The position numbers and the translations under genes were made by a program. Of a stretch of 64,000 nucleotides of DNA, positions 35,409-44,775 are shown in pieces (position 1 is the first letter of the stretch; each line of letters opens with the position of its first letter). Origin of the DNA: Metabacillus endolithicus (GTDB lineage: Bacteria; Bacillota; Bacilli; Bacillales; Bacillaceae). The notes under the pieces were generated by a model. It searched no databases. It saw nothing but the letters and a program-made list of their open reading frames with translations, and was not told where the DNA came from. Where the stretch lies: NCBI RefSeq assembly GCF_023078335.1, contig NZ_CP095550.1:2276001-2340000 (forward strand), read 5' to 3'.

Positions 35409-36188
35409 ACCACTCTACCTCCCTAATATGGATGTTAGAAGTGTGAAATGAGACTCGCATACAAAAGTCACTTTGGCTGAATTTCTCTTAGATGATCGTA
35501 TGATGTCTCTATTACAGCGATTATAAATTACACTCACGATCCCTCACCTCAAACACTCTCTTTGAATAGGTTTGTAAACATTTTATTAGCTTGGATTAAG
35601 ATATATGCAAGAAAACTCAAGTGGGACAAGGGATTCTTTAAATTTTTTTCAAAAACACCCGTTTAGGACAGGAAATCTGAGGGTTTGGAGGTTGTTTTTT
35701 TAATCTGATCTTTTTCCGAGGTGAAAGGAAATAGTGGCTGGGTGAATTATTTCCCGAGAAATTTGTCGATGTTTGAGAGTAAGCGCGAGGTATAAGAAAA
35801 ACACACTCTAATAGTGTATTAGGGAAGTCAGTGGATTATTTCTATTTTTGGAGATTTTTTTGTTTGATGGATGAAAGATTGGTAGTGCGTAGCGGTGGTG
35901 CTTTTGATACCTTTTAGGGGCCCTGTTACATTATTGTTTATGTGACTACCCCTCTATATCATATATCACTCTATCACTGCTCTATAGCTCTTGAGTGGTG
36001 CCTAGCAGCATCATGCGATCACAAGATGTGCAAATGTGGAACACTATTGTGAAACAAGAAATTTCGGGGAGTGACAGGCACCAAAAAACCCGAACCAACT
36101 TCTGATTCGGGCGTGTGAAACACTATGTGAAACAAGAAAACTCGGGAAGTGACAGGCACCACCAAAACTCCGCAGAGCCGGTACCTCT
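35409..36188. other. Large intergenic region between symporter and spoIIID
   Basis: About 780 bp. It contains the putative sigma-E region of spoIIID and, at 36037-36162, two copies of the GACAGGCACC repeat with a hairpin between. The part 35560-36030 shows no gene or motif I can support. Confidence 0.5.
36037..36162 (+). repeat. Two copies of a roughly 48-bp GACAGGCACC repeat
   Basis: GTGGAACACTATTGTGAAAC.. at 36037 and GTGTGAAACACTATGTGAAAC.. at 36113 each end in GTGACAGGCACCA. CCCGAA and TTCGGG (36089-36111) form a hairpin between the copies. Confidence 0.75.
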
Positions 36189-37837
36189 CTAGTCCATCCA
36201 GACCTCCCCATCTTTGTACGTCATCTGCTCAGGGTAGCGTAGGTTGAGTACTTCTTCTTGTGCTTTGATGGATGGTGCTTTGGTTGAGAGTGATACGATT
36301 ACGTTTGTTAGGATGGCTGCTGTGGCGCCGAAGATTCCTGCGCCGGTGTCGATGATGCCTGCGATGGTGAAGCCACCGTATTTGCTGGCAAAGATGTAGA
36401 TGAGTGTGACGGCAAGACCGACAACCATTCCTGAGATGACACCTGGTGTGTTAGAGCGTTTCCACCATACTCCAATTAAGAGAGCTGGGAAGAAGGTTCC
36501 TGATGCGAGAGCGAAGGCCCAAGCAACAATTTGCGTGATAGCTCCTGGTGGGTTTAAGGCGATAATACCAGCGAATAAAGTTGCAATAACAATGGACCAA
36601 CGTGCAACTGCTAAACGGTTCTTTTCTGATGCGTTTGGCTTCATGACACGATAGTAAATGTCGTGTGCAAACGAAGACGAGATTGCAATCATCAGTCCAC
36701 CAGCTGTTGAAAGAGCAGCTGCCATAGCGCCGGCTGCGACTAAGCCGATAACGAACATTCCTAGGTTCGCAATTTCCGGTGTTGCCATAACGACAATATC
36801 ATTTGAAATGATCAGTTCATTCCATTGAAGAATACCATCTCCGTTGCCATCTGCAAGCTGGAGCTTTCCAGTATTAACCCATGATGTTGTCCATGCCGGT
36901 AATTCAGATAGCTTTTGTCCTGCTACTTGTGTCATTAAAATAAAGCGGGAAAATGCTGCGTATGCCGGAGCAGATAAATATAAAAGTCCGATAAACAAAA
37001 TTGCCCATGCTCCTGACCATCTCGCTGCTTTCATTGTTGAAACGGTATAGAATCGAACGATTACGTGTGGAAGACCAGCTGTTCCTGCCATTAATGTGAA
37101 CATAAGGGCTAAGAACTGCCACTTCGTACCGTTTGTAAATGGCGCAAAATATTCAGAGATACCTAGTTGACGATCTAGCTCACCCATTTCCTCTACAATT
37201 TTCCCGTAGGATAACCATGGTGCTGGGTTTCCTGTGATTTGTAAAGACATGAAAATAACCGGGATCAAGTACGCAATAATTAAAATGATATACTGTGCCA
37301 CTTGAGTCCAAGTGATTCCTTTCATCCCTCCAAAGGCAGCGTAGAAGGCAATAAGAACAACCCCAATCATCGTTCCTATTTTTGCATCGATTTCAAAAAG
37401 TCGCCCGATCACGACCCCTGAACCGGAAAGCTGACCGATTGAGTACGTGAAGCTGATGATGATCGTACAAATGGCGGCAATAACACGTGCGGTGTGGGAA
37501 TTGTATCGGTCACCAATGAACTCTGGTACCGTGTATCGACCGTATTTTCTTAGCTGTGGTGCTAATAAGAATGTAAGAAGCAAATAGCCCCTGTCCACCC
37601 CATAATATATGCCAATCCATCATAGCCAAGTAACATAATTGTACCGGCAAGCCCGATGAAGGATGCAGCACTCATCCAGTCGGCACCGATGGCCATTCCG
37701 TTAAAAATCGGTGGGACTCCGCGGCCTGCTACATAGAAGTCAGATGTTTGCTTTGCTGTGTTGTAAACAGCAATTCCGATATATAAAGCGAATGTTAATA
37801 GAATAATTGTGAGAGATACTAAAAATTGAGCGTCCAA
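36189..37837 (-). pseudogene. Cation/acetate symporter-like (SSS family), frameshifted
   Basis: A TTG start at 37837 behind AAAGGGGG is chosen by its ribosome binding site. The first frame (to 37562) covers the first two helices up to YIMGWTG. The second frame (to 36189) continues GYLLLTFLLAPQLRKYGRYTVPEFIG. One base missing in the C-run 37588-37591 accounts for the break. The joined protein of about 549 residues is normal for ActP-like symporters. The DUF4212 subunit and a small membrane gene lie upstream in one operon. The whole cassette sits between spoIIID and spoIIQ, neighbours in B. subtilis. Confidence 0.85.
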
Positions 37838-37926
37838 CTTATTTCCCCCTTTGTGAATGAGCACTCCCCTTGCTGCTCATTTCCCAGTGCATAATTTATA
37901 TGATCCCCTTTTATAAATGTTTGTTT

Positions 37927-38229
37927 TTAATGATCTAACGTTTTACCAGCACTAAGCTGTTCATTTTTACTTTCGTCAATCCCATATTTTCGATCGATTG
38001 AGTCACTAACCTTTGCGTTAATAAACAATAAAAGAATAAAGACGACAACTGCCCCTTGAGCACCCATAAAATAGTGGAACGGGAAGCCGTTAATGGTGAA
38101 TCCACTAAAGAACTCAGCAAATAACACAACACCAAACGAGGAAAGTGCCCCGATGATTAAATAAATCACAATATTTCTTGTGCGCTCCTTGAAATAAGCA
38201 TCAGCTACTTTTTTATCAATCTTTTTCAT
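37927..38229 (-). CDS. DUF4212 symporter small subunit
   Basis: A 100-residue protein, ATG behind CGGAGGTGG, with two membrane helices (about residues 18-40 and 55-75) separated by a short FPFHYFMGAQG loop, and a charged C-terminus. DUF4212 proteins are partners of SSS symporters. The symporter starts about 90 bases downstream, so a complex is inferred. Confidence 0.85.
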   Translation of the reverse strand: MKKIDKKVADAYFKERTRNIVIYLIIGALSSFGVVLFAEFFSGFTINGFPFHYFMGAQGAVVVFILLLFINAKVSDSIDRKYGIDESKNEQLSAGKTLDH

Positions 38230-38243
38230 GCAGCCACCTCCGA

Positions 38244-38426
38244 TTAAGATAAGCTAAAAATAAATTTGATTGTGTCTAAAAACGATGCAGGTACAAGTGC
38301 AATTTGAACAATGAAGTAGAGTAGTAGTGTTAAGACCGGGATGAGTAAAAACTGAGGTTTTCGTTTTCGTAAACATAAGAACAAACTAAATCCAGTTAAG
38401 GCAAGAATAAATAGTAATGTGAACAC
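38244..38426 (-). CDS. Small membrane protein upstream of symporter genes
   Basis: A 60-residue protein with two hydrophobic segments (about residues 1-20 and 25-45). GTG at 38426 is 9 bases from AGGAGGG; the upstream TTG at 38435 is too close to it. It is the first gene of the symporter operon. I do not recognise a family. Confidence 0.6.
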   Translation of the reverse strand: MFTLLFILALTGFSLFLCLRKRKPQFLLIPVLTLLLYFIVQIALVPASFLDTIKFIFSLS

Positions 38427-38622
38427 TATAAGCAACCCTCCTATTTGTAAGCGTTATCATTCAACAGTTATTATTATGAATGTTTTCATACTGACCGGTC
38501 AATACAAAATAAGGAAATTGAGATATCTTTCTCTCGACATTTTTCGTAATTTTTAGAATTTTTAAATGAACACTGTGAAATAATGGTTTCAAATTACCTA
38601 TAAAATTTGTTACCTTTAAAGT

Positions 38623-39039
38623 ATGAAAAAAATCATGATTACTATTTGTTTTGCCGTGTATATAGGAATCCTATTTTATCTTCTATTTTTTTCCGCTTAT
38701 CGAAAATCGGTTGAAGGGGCCGTATCTTATAACTTCATTCCTTTTCAAACAATTGGGCAGTATTTTTATTCTTTTGACGGACTAGCTTTGACAGATCAGT
38801 TTATAGGAAACATGCTGGCTTTTGCTCCGTTTGGCTTTTTGTTGCCTATCATTTTCGTCATGACTTTTACAAGAGTATTGGGGTATTCTTTCTTACTTTC
38901 TTTGTCTGTGGAGTTAGCTCAGTTCTTCTTTCGGGTTGGGGCGTTTGATGTGGATGATCTTATTTTAAATGTTGCAGGTGGAGGCATTGGTTTTTTAGGA
39001 TATATCGTAATAAAAAAATCGAGGTTGATCTCTAGTTAA
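38623..39039 (+). CDS. VanZ family protein
   Basis: A 138-residue membrane protein with about four helices. NFIPFQTIGQYF and the NMLAFAPFGFLLP stretch followed by SVELAQFFFRVGAFDVDDLILNVAGG are typical VanZ signatures. The ribosome binding site is weak (AAAG, then ATG). It is convergent with spoIIQ. A second VanZ-like gene stands on the other side of spoIIQ. Role unknown; VanZ proteins are associated with glycopeptide or phosphoglycolipid contexts in some hosts. Confidence 0.85.
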   Translation: MKKIMITICFAVYIGILFYLLFFSAYRKSVEGAVSYNFIPFQTIGQYFYSFDGLALTDQFIGNMLAFAPFGFLLPIIFVMTFTRVLGYSFLLSLSVELAQFFFRVGAFDVDDLILNVAGGGIGFLGYIVIKKSRLISS

Positions 39040-39071
39040 TTTTGAGTTCAACCCCGTATAGACGGCTATCC

Positions 39072-40010
39072 TTATGAATTTAATGTGCTATTTGAAGCTT
39101 CAGGTTGAGTTGATTCCTCGCTACCTTCAGTTTCTCCTTTTTCAGCGTCTTTTTTATCTGATTCTGGAGCTTTTTCTTCTTCAGACTTTTCATCGTCTTT
39201 TGCTGGTGTTTCTTCACCTTCACCTGCTGGAGCTTCTTCGCTAGCTTCTTCTTCAGTTGCTGGCGCTTCTTCACTCACTTCTTCTTCTGTTGCAGGTTCT
39301 TCAGTTGTTTCTTCTTCAACAGCTTCTACAGACGTTACCGGCTTGTCCATATAAGTTAGAGGGTTAACAGCTTTTCCAGCTTTACGAACCTCGAAGTGTA
39401 CGTGGTTGCCATCTTCTTCATTGTAAAGATTTGTACCAGACTTACCAAGTAGTTCGTTTTGCTCGACTTTATCACCAGCTTGAACACTTACTTCTGCTAA
39501 TGATTGATAAACTGTTACCACATCGTTTTCATGCTCAATTTCTACTACATAACCTAGAATTGGATCTTTTTCAGCTTTTGTTACTGTACCACTTAGTGAT
39601 GCAACAACATCAAATTGCTTTTGATCTTCTCTTGCTAGGTCGATTCCTTTGTTCATTCTATACGTATTGTTATAGAATACAAGAGCTGCTTCTTGATCTT
39701 CTGTTGAAGCATTTTCATCATAAAACTTTTTCACAACTGTTACAGCATCTGGATCAATTGCTGGCATTGCAAAGTTTTCTTTTGTTGCGTTAACTTCAAC
39801 TGCCTCAGGCTGATTGTCTGTTAATGCAAGATCTTCTGTATTGTTGCCATTTAAATCTTCTGCTACATCATTGCTGATGCTTTGATACCATAATACTGCC
39901 GTAAGGATAACTGCTGCACTCATTAGGTAAATTGCCGGAAATACCCAACGTTTTCTGAAAAATTGTTGAACTTTGTTTTGAGAAGTACGTTTCTTTTCTT
40001 CCTCTCTCAT
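39072..40010 (-). CDS. spoIIQ: Stage II sporulation protein SpoIIQ (degenerate LytM)
   Basis: A 312-residue forespore membrane protein. TM helix about residues 23-41, LytM/M23 domain about 110-220 and a long acidic tail with EEAPATEEE-like repeats. The first zinc His is Asn120 (RMNKGIDLA) while Asp124 and His203/205 (HVHFEV) remain, so it is probably non-catalytic, like B. subtilis SpoIIQ, which bridges to SpoIIIAH in the engulfing membrane. ATG follows GAGGTGATG. The tail is longer than usual. Confidence 0.93.
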   Translation of the reverse strand: MREEEKKRTSQNKVQQFFRKRWVFPAIYLMSAAVILTAVLWYQSISNDVAEDLNGNNTEDLALTDNQPEAVEVNATKENFAMPAIDPDAVTVVKKFYDENASTEDQEAALVFYNNTYRMNKGIDLAREDQKQFDVVASLSGTVTKAEKDPILGYVVEIEHENDVVTVYQSLAEVSVQAGDKVEQNELLGKSGTNLYNEEDGNHVHFEVRKAGKAVNPLTYMDKPVTSVEAVEEETTEEPATEEEVSEEAPATEEEASEEAPAGEGEETPAKDDEKSEEEKAPESDKKDAEKGETEGSEESTQPEASNSTLNS

Positions 40011-40157
40011 TCTATCATCACCTCAGAAATCAGTTTGAACAGATTTTCTGAATTATATACACATCTTCAAAAAAATTTTTTTAAACTTTAGTATGTGTCT
40101 TGTTTATAATTATATGTATGGAATGTGAAAGTTTTTTAACTAAAGGAGTTTATGTAT

Positions 40158-40525
40158 ATGAAGAAAGTCATCTTCACCCTGTTACCTCTACTATATATGG
40201 CGCTGATCTGGACGCTCTCAAGCTTCCCAGCGGATGCTATTGTGAACACACCATTTTCGTTTGATACGCTTTTAAAAGAATCGTTGCATCTTATTGAATT
40301 TGCCATTCTCTATTGGTTAATTGCCTTTGCGTTCATGGCTCATGGACGTTGGACAGAGCGTACGAGCTGGATTGCAGCCGCTATTGCTATTTTATACGGC
40401 TAACAGATGAGATTCATCAGTCGTTTGTTCCAGCAAGGTCAGCTACTGTGATTGATTTTGTGAAGGATACAATTGGAGTGCTAGTTTCCTATTATATTGC
40501 GAAGAGAAAGTTTTTTAAAAAGTAA
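40158..40525 (+). pseudogene. VanZ-like protein, frameshifted
   Basis: Divergent from spoIIQ. ATG at 40158 lies 9 bases after AAAGGAG. The first frame (to 40403) reads MKKVIFTLLPLLYMALIW..; the second (to 40525) continues LTDEIHQSFVPARSATVIDF. A single missing T at about 40402 (GGCTAACAG for GGCTTAACAG) joins them into a VanZ-like protein of about 122 residues. Either a pseudogene or a sequencing error. Confidence 0.8.
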
Positions 40526-40552
40526 AAAGGAGCAGAATCTGCTCCTTTATTG
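40525..40552. terminator. Bidirectional terminator
   Basis: AAAGGAGCAG and CTGCTCCTTT pair around AAT, between the VanZ-like gene (+) and spoIID (-). Confidence 0.75.
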
Positions 40553-41572
40553 TTTTGCTGTATATTTATTTAAGAAAGGCTCGGCTTCCGATACCTTTGT
40601 TCCATTATAATAATAAGCAACAATATCTTGATATGTTTTTCCTGATTCAGCCATAAAGTTTGCTCCGTATTGACTCATACCAACACCGTGACCATAGCCT
40701 TTCGTTTCGATTACAACGGAGTCGCCTTTAATTTCCCATGTAAAGTCTGCTGATTTTAATTCCAGCTTATCCCTCACATCTGTACCGGTAAATTCTTTCC
40801 CATCTATCTCAACTTTAGCTACGCGTTTCCCAGGTGTTAGCTCGGTAACTTTCCCAATTGTTCCGCTTGATGTATTAAGATTTACCCCTAATAGTTTTTC
40901 AAACTGAGATATTGCAATGATTTTTTTCTCATAAAACTTCGGTGATTTTTCATCCCATGTGCTTTCTACACTTTTTAAATAAGGAATCGGCTCCTGCCAA
41001 ACGGCTTCAGAGTTTTCCGTGTATCCATTACTAGTGGAGAAAAAGCTGGCATCAATCGGCTGATTATCATATGTAAGAATTTGACCTTGAGTTGCTGCTA
41101 CAGCCTCTGTTATTTTTTCCATTTTTCGTGCGTAATCATCTCCCCAAGCTGCTTTTAGCTCTTCGGGGGTCTTATATACCTGATGCATGACCGTATCTGT
41201 TACAACAGCATTCCCTTCTGGAACACCTAATTTTTTGCCACTCATCAATTGCTTTGTAATATATGTTCTTGCGGCAAGTGCTTGTGCCTTTAATGCCTCT
41301 TTTTCAAATTCAGCTGGCATCTCAGAAGCCACAACACCTATCACATACTCCTCTAACGGAACGTTTTCCACGACCTTCGCTTGACTTCTATATACTGGCA
41401 CATCCAACGGTGATTCACCTAAAACGGGAACTTCGCTTTTGCTAACCGTTATTTCCTCACCTAATTTGCCTTTTGATTGCTCCATAAACGGTGTAACGAG
41501 AAGAGTTGGAATCAGAAGAATAATGAAAAATAACCCTCCAAGTGCAAAGAGAACTGGTTTAACTTGTTTCAT
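40547..41572 (-). CDS. spoIID: Stage II sporulation protein SpoIID
   Basis: A 341-residue secreted peptidoglycan hydrolase (lytic transglycosylase) for engulfment. ATG at 41572 behind GGAGGTAAAC. N-terminal membrane anchor about residues 4-25. The SpoIID motif EEYVIGVVASEMPAEFEKEALKAQALAARTYI and the GYGHGVGMSQYGA motif near the end are present. It is upstream of the divergent VanZ-like gene and downstream of murAA, as in B. subtilis. Confidence 0.95.
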   Translation of the reverse strand: MKQVKPVLFALGGLFFIILLIPTLLVTPFMEQSKGKLGEEITVSKSEVPVLGESPLDVPVYRSQAKVVENVPLEEYVIGVVASEMPAEFEKEALKAQALAARTYITKQLMSGKKLGVPEGNAVVTDTVMHQVYKTPEELKAAWGDDYARKMEKITEAVAATQGQILTYDNQPIDASFFSTSNGYTENSEAVWQEPIPYLKSVESTWDEKSPKFYEKKIIAISQFEKLLGVNLNTSSGTIGKVTELTPGKRVAKVEIDGKEFTGTDVRDKLELKSADFTWEIKGDSVVIETKGYGHGVGMSQYGANFMAESGKTYQDIVAYYYNGTKVSEAEPFLNKYTAKQ

Positions 41573-41614
41573 GTTTACCTCCAATAAATAGGTTGAGTAG
41601 AATGTCTATAGTTC

Positions 41615-41643
41615 ATCTTATGGTCGTGGACAAGCAATTATGA
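41615..41643 (-). promoter_or_regulatory. Candidate sigma-E promoter of spoIID
   Basis: Minus strand: TCATAAT (41643-41637) then 14 bases then CATAAGAT (41622-41615), similar to the sigma-E pattern. It ends 43 bases from the ATG. Confidence 0.45.
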
Positions 41644-41731
41644 CTGGAAAAAGTGGGGACAGCTTTAATATTTTGTAGGGGTGGACAAGGGTTGGAGGGG
41701 ATTGAGACAGAAGCTTCCTTACAATACCTGT

Positions 41732-43134
41732 TCTTGTCTTGATTGGCGCTGGATCGAGACAGGATTTAATCTTCTTTACCTTTTCTTGTCCCGATTGGCA
41801 CTGAATCGAGACAGGTTCTACTCTCCTTCATCTACTCTTGTCTCGATTGGCGCTGGATCGAGACAGGTTCTACTCTCCTTCACCTACTCTTGTCCCGATT
41901 GACGCTGGATCGAGACAGGATCTTCTCTCCTTCACCTTTTCTTGTCTCAATTGGCGCTGGATCGAGACAGGATCTTCTCTCCTTCACCTTTTCTTGTCTC
42001 GATTGGCGCTGGATCGAGACAGGATCTTCTCTCCTTCACCTACTCTTGTCTCAATTGGAGCTGGATCGAGACAGGATTTAATCTTCTTCACCTTTTCTTG
42101 TCTCGATTGGCGCTGAATCGAGACAGGATTTAATCTTCTTCACCTTTTCTTGTCCCGATTGGCTCTGGATCGAGACAGGATTTAATCTTCTTCACCTTTT
42201 CTTGTCTCGATTGGCGCTGGATCGAGACAGGATCTTCTCTCCTTCATCTTTTCTTGTCTCGATTGGCGCTGGATCGAGACAGGATCTACTCCCCTTCACC
42301 TTTTCTTGTCTCGATTGGCGCTGGATCGAGACAGGATCTTCTCTCCTTCAACTTTTCTTGTCTCGATTGGCGCTGGATCGAGACAAGATCTTCTCTCCTT
42401 CACCTACTCTTGTCCCGATTGGCGCTGGATCGAGACAGGATCTTCTCTCCTTCACCTACTCTTGTCCCGATTGGCCCTGGATCGAGACAGGTTCTTCTCT
42501 CCTTCACCTACTCTTGTCTTGATTGGCGCTGGATCGAGACAGGATCTTCTCTCCTTCACCTACTCTTGTCTTGATTGGCGCTGGATCGAGACAGGTTCTT
42601 CTCTCCTTCACCTACTCTTGTCTTGATTGGCGCTGGATCGAGACAGGTTCTTCTCTCCTTCACCTACTCTTGTCCCGATTGGCGCTGGATCGAGACAGGA
42701 TCTTCTCTCCTTCACCTACTCTTGTCCCGATTGGCGCTGGATCGAGACAGGTTCTTCTCTCCTTCACCTACTCGTCTCGATTGGCGTTGGATTGAGACAG
42801 GATCTTCTCTCCTTCACCTTTTCTTGTCCCGATTGGCACTGAATCGAGACAGGTTCTTCTCTCCTTCATCTACTCTTGTCTCGATTGGCGCTGGATCGAG
42901 ACAGGTTCTTCTCTCCTTCACCTACTCTTGTCCCGATTGGCGCTGAATCGAGACAGGATCTTCTCTCCTTCACCTTTTCTTGTCTCGATTGGCGCTGGAT
43001 CGAGACAGGATCTTCTCTCCTTCACCTTTTCATGTCTCGATTGGATCTGTATCGGGACACGCTCTCTACTCCTTCACATATCCTCGTCTCGATTCTCTCT
43101 TGATCGAAACATAATCACCACTCCTGCACCTAAT
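41732..43134. repeat. Minisatellite B: 52-bp tandem repeat, about 25 units
   Basis: Unit TTGTCTCGATTGGCGCTGG then ATCGAGACAGGATCTTCTC then TCCTTCACCTACTC. Each holds TGTCTCGAT-N9-ATCGAGACA. About 25 well-conserved copies from 41734 to about 43030, with one 2-base deletion in unit 21, followed by degenerate copies to about 43200. The left edge (41690-41731) is a degenerate unit too. It lies between murAA and spoIID (both minus strand). Confidence 0.95.
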
Positions 43135-43389
43135 CTTATCCCAATTCCCACTGCATCGAACCACAATACAGCCTCCTACCCCAATCCTTGTCCCAATCAT
43201 CAACCCACCAAATTAAAACCTATCTCCCAAAACCACTTGTAATCCTATAAAATCTCTTTCACTTACTTTTCACCAAAGTTTTATAAAATTGCACGTATAA
43301 TCTTCAACAAATAAAGGTATTCTAGTAAAGTCGTAAAAAGAATTAATTTCTTTACATATTTGTGAATGTTATGCGTACTTATAAAAATA

Positions 43390-43430
43390 AAAGGAGCAGG
43401 GCGCCATTGCTGACTCCTGCTCCTTTTATG
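43390..43430. terminator. Terminator of murAA
   Basis: AAAAGGAGCAGG and CCTGCTCCTTTT form a long stem; T-runs on both strands. Confidence 0.75.
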
Positions 43431-43438
43431 AAGGCATA

Positions 43439-44743
43439 TTAATCTGATGATACAGCTGCTTGCTGATCAGATTTTGTTGTGATTTCTTCTTTTACACGTT
43501 CGATATCTGCGCCGATTGATGCAAGCTTTTCGTGGAAGTTTACATAGCCACGATCTAGGTGTTTTAGTTCAGTGACACGTGTATGGCCTTCTGCACATAA
43601 TCCAGCTAGAATTAGTGCCGCACCAGCACGTAGGTCAGTTGCTGCTACCTCTGCACCTTGTAGCTTTACAGGTCCATTGATGATAACAGAACGTCCCTCT
43701 ATTTTGATATCTCCATTCATACGACGGAATTCTTCCACGTGCATGAAGCGATTTTCGAAAACTGTTTCTGTGATCATGCTAGTTCCGTTTGCGCATAGTA
43801 ACAATGCCATCATTTGCGATTGCATATCTGTTGGGAAACCTGGGTGTGGCATTGTTTTTAAGTCTACAGATTTTAATTTCTCAGGTCCGATGACACGTAA
43901 ACCTTCTTGTTCTTCAACAATTTTAACGCCCATCTCTTCCATTTTTGCAACAAGAGATGTTAAATGCTCTGGAATTGCTCCTTTTACAAGAACGTCTCCG
44001 CCTGTGATTGCTGCAGCTACCATAAACGTACCTGCTTCAATACGGTCAGGAATGATTGAGTGGTTAATACCTTTTAGAGTTTCCACACCTTCAATACGGA
44101 TTGTTCCTGTACCGGCGCCGCGGATTTTACCACCCATAGCATTGATATAGTTCGCTAAGTCAACGATTTCAGGTTCTTTTGCTACGTTTTCTAGTACCGT
44201 TGTTCCCTCTGCTAAAGCAGCTGCCATGATGATGTTTTCTGTTGCACCAACACTTGGGAAATCAAGGTAAACTTTAGCACCTTTTAGTCTTCCATTTACT
44301 TCTGCTTCAATAAAGCCGTTACCAACTTTAATCGAAGCTCCCATTGCTTCAAAGCCTTTTAGATGCTGATCAATTGGACGTGAGCCAATTGCGCAGCCGC
44401 CAGGTAATGCAACACGTGCATGACCATTACGTGCTAGAAGTGCTCCCATGACAAGTACAGAGGCACGCATCTTTCTTACATATTCAAATGGTGCTTCCGT
44501 TGATAGCTCTTTTGATGCATCTACAATCACTTGATTATTTTCAAAATGGACATCTGCGCCTAAATGGCGAAGAACTTCATTAATTGTATACACATCGGAG
44601 AGCGTAGGCACATTACTTATGATACTTTTATCTTCACTTGCTAATAATGATGCAGCGATAACTGGTAGAACGGCATTTTTTGCTCCTTCAACTTGCACAG
44701 TACCGTTTAACCTACGACCGCCGCGGACGATGATTTTTTCCAA
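43439..44743 (-). CDS. murAA: UDP-N-acetylglucosamine 1-carboxyvinyltransferase MurA
   Basis: A 434-residue enzyme for the first committed step of peptidoglycan synthesis (enolpyruvyl transfer). Start TTG behind GGAGGGG. The catalytic Cys117 is in [21 protein letters not shown] is the N-terminal substrate motif. The fosfomycin-target Cys is intact. Order with ywmB and spoIID as in B. subtilis. Confidence 0.95.
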   Translation of the reverse strand: MEKIIVRGGRRLNGTVQVEGAKNAVLPVIAASLLASEDKSIISNVPTLSDVYTINEVLRHLGADVHFENNQVIVDASKELSTEAPFEYVRKMRASVLVMGALLARNGHARVALPGGCAIGSRPIDQHLKGFEAMGASIKVGNGFIEAEVNGRLKGAKVYLDFPSVGATENIIMAAALAEGTTVLENVAKEPEIVDLANYINAMGGKIRGAGTGTIRIEGVETLKGINHSIIPDRIEAGTFMVAAAITGGDVLVKGAIPEHLTSLVAKMEEMGVKIVEEQEGLRVIGPEKLKSVDLKTMPHPGFPTDMQSQMMALLLCANGTSMITETVFENRFMHVEEFRRMNGDIKIEGRSVIINGPVKLQGAEVAATDLRAGAALILAGLCAEGHTRVTELKHLDRGYVNFHEKLASIGADIERVKEEITTKSDQQAAVSSD

Positions 44744-44775
44744 AGTATTCCCCTCCGCGTCCCAATTTCTCTATA

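Noticed and set aside
40011..40100. Sigma-F promoter of spoIIQ
   Set aside because: A GTATA-N15 pattern exists but the -10 lacks the GG start, so I do not call it.
41732..43134. CRISPR array
   Set aside because: The whole 52-bp unit repeats; there are no unique spacers, and no cas gene lies nearby.
41681..43242. Many long open frames inside minisatellite B
   Set aside because: The 52-bp period is not a multiple of three and no unit contains stop codons, so all frames stay open. No ribosome binding site and only repeat-derived residues.
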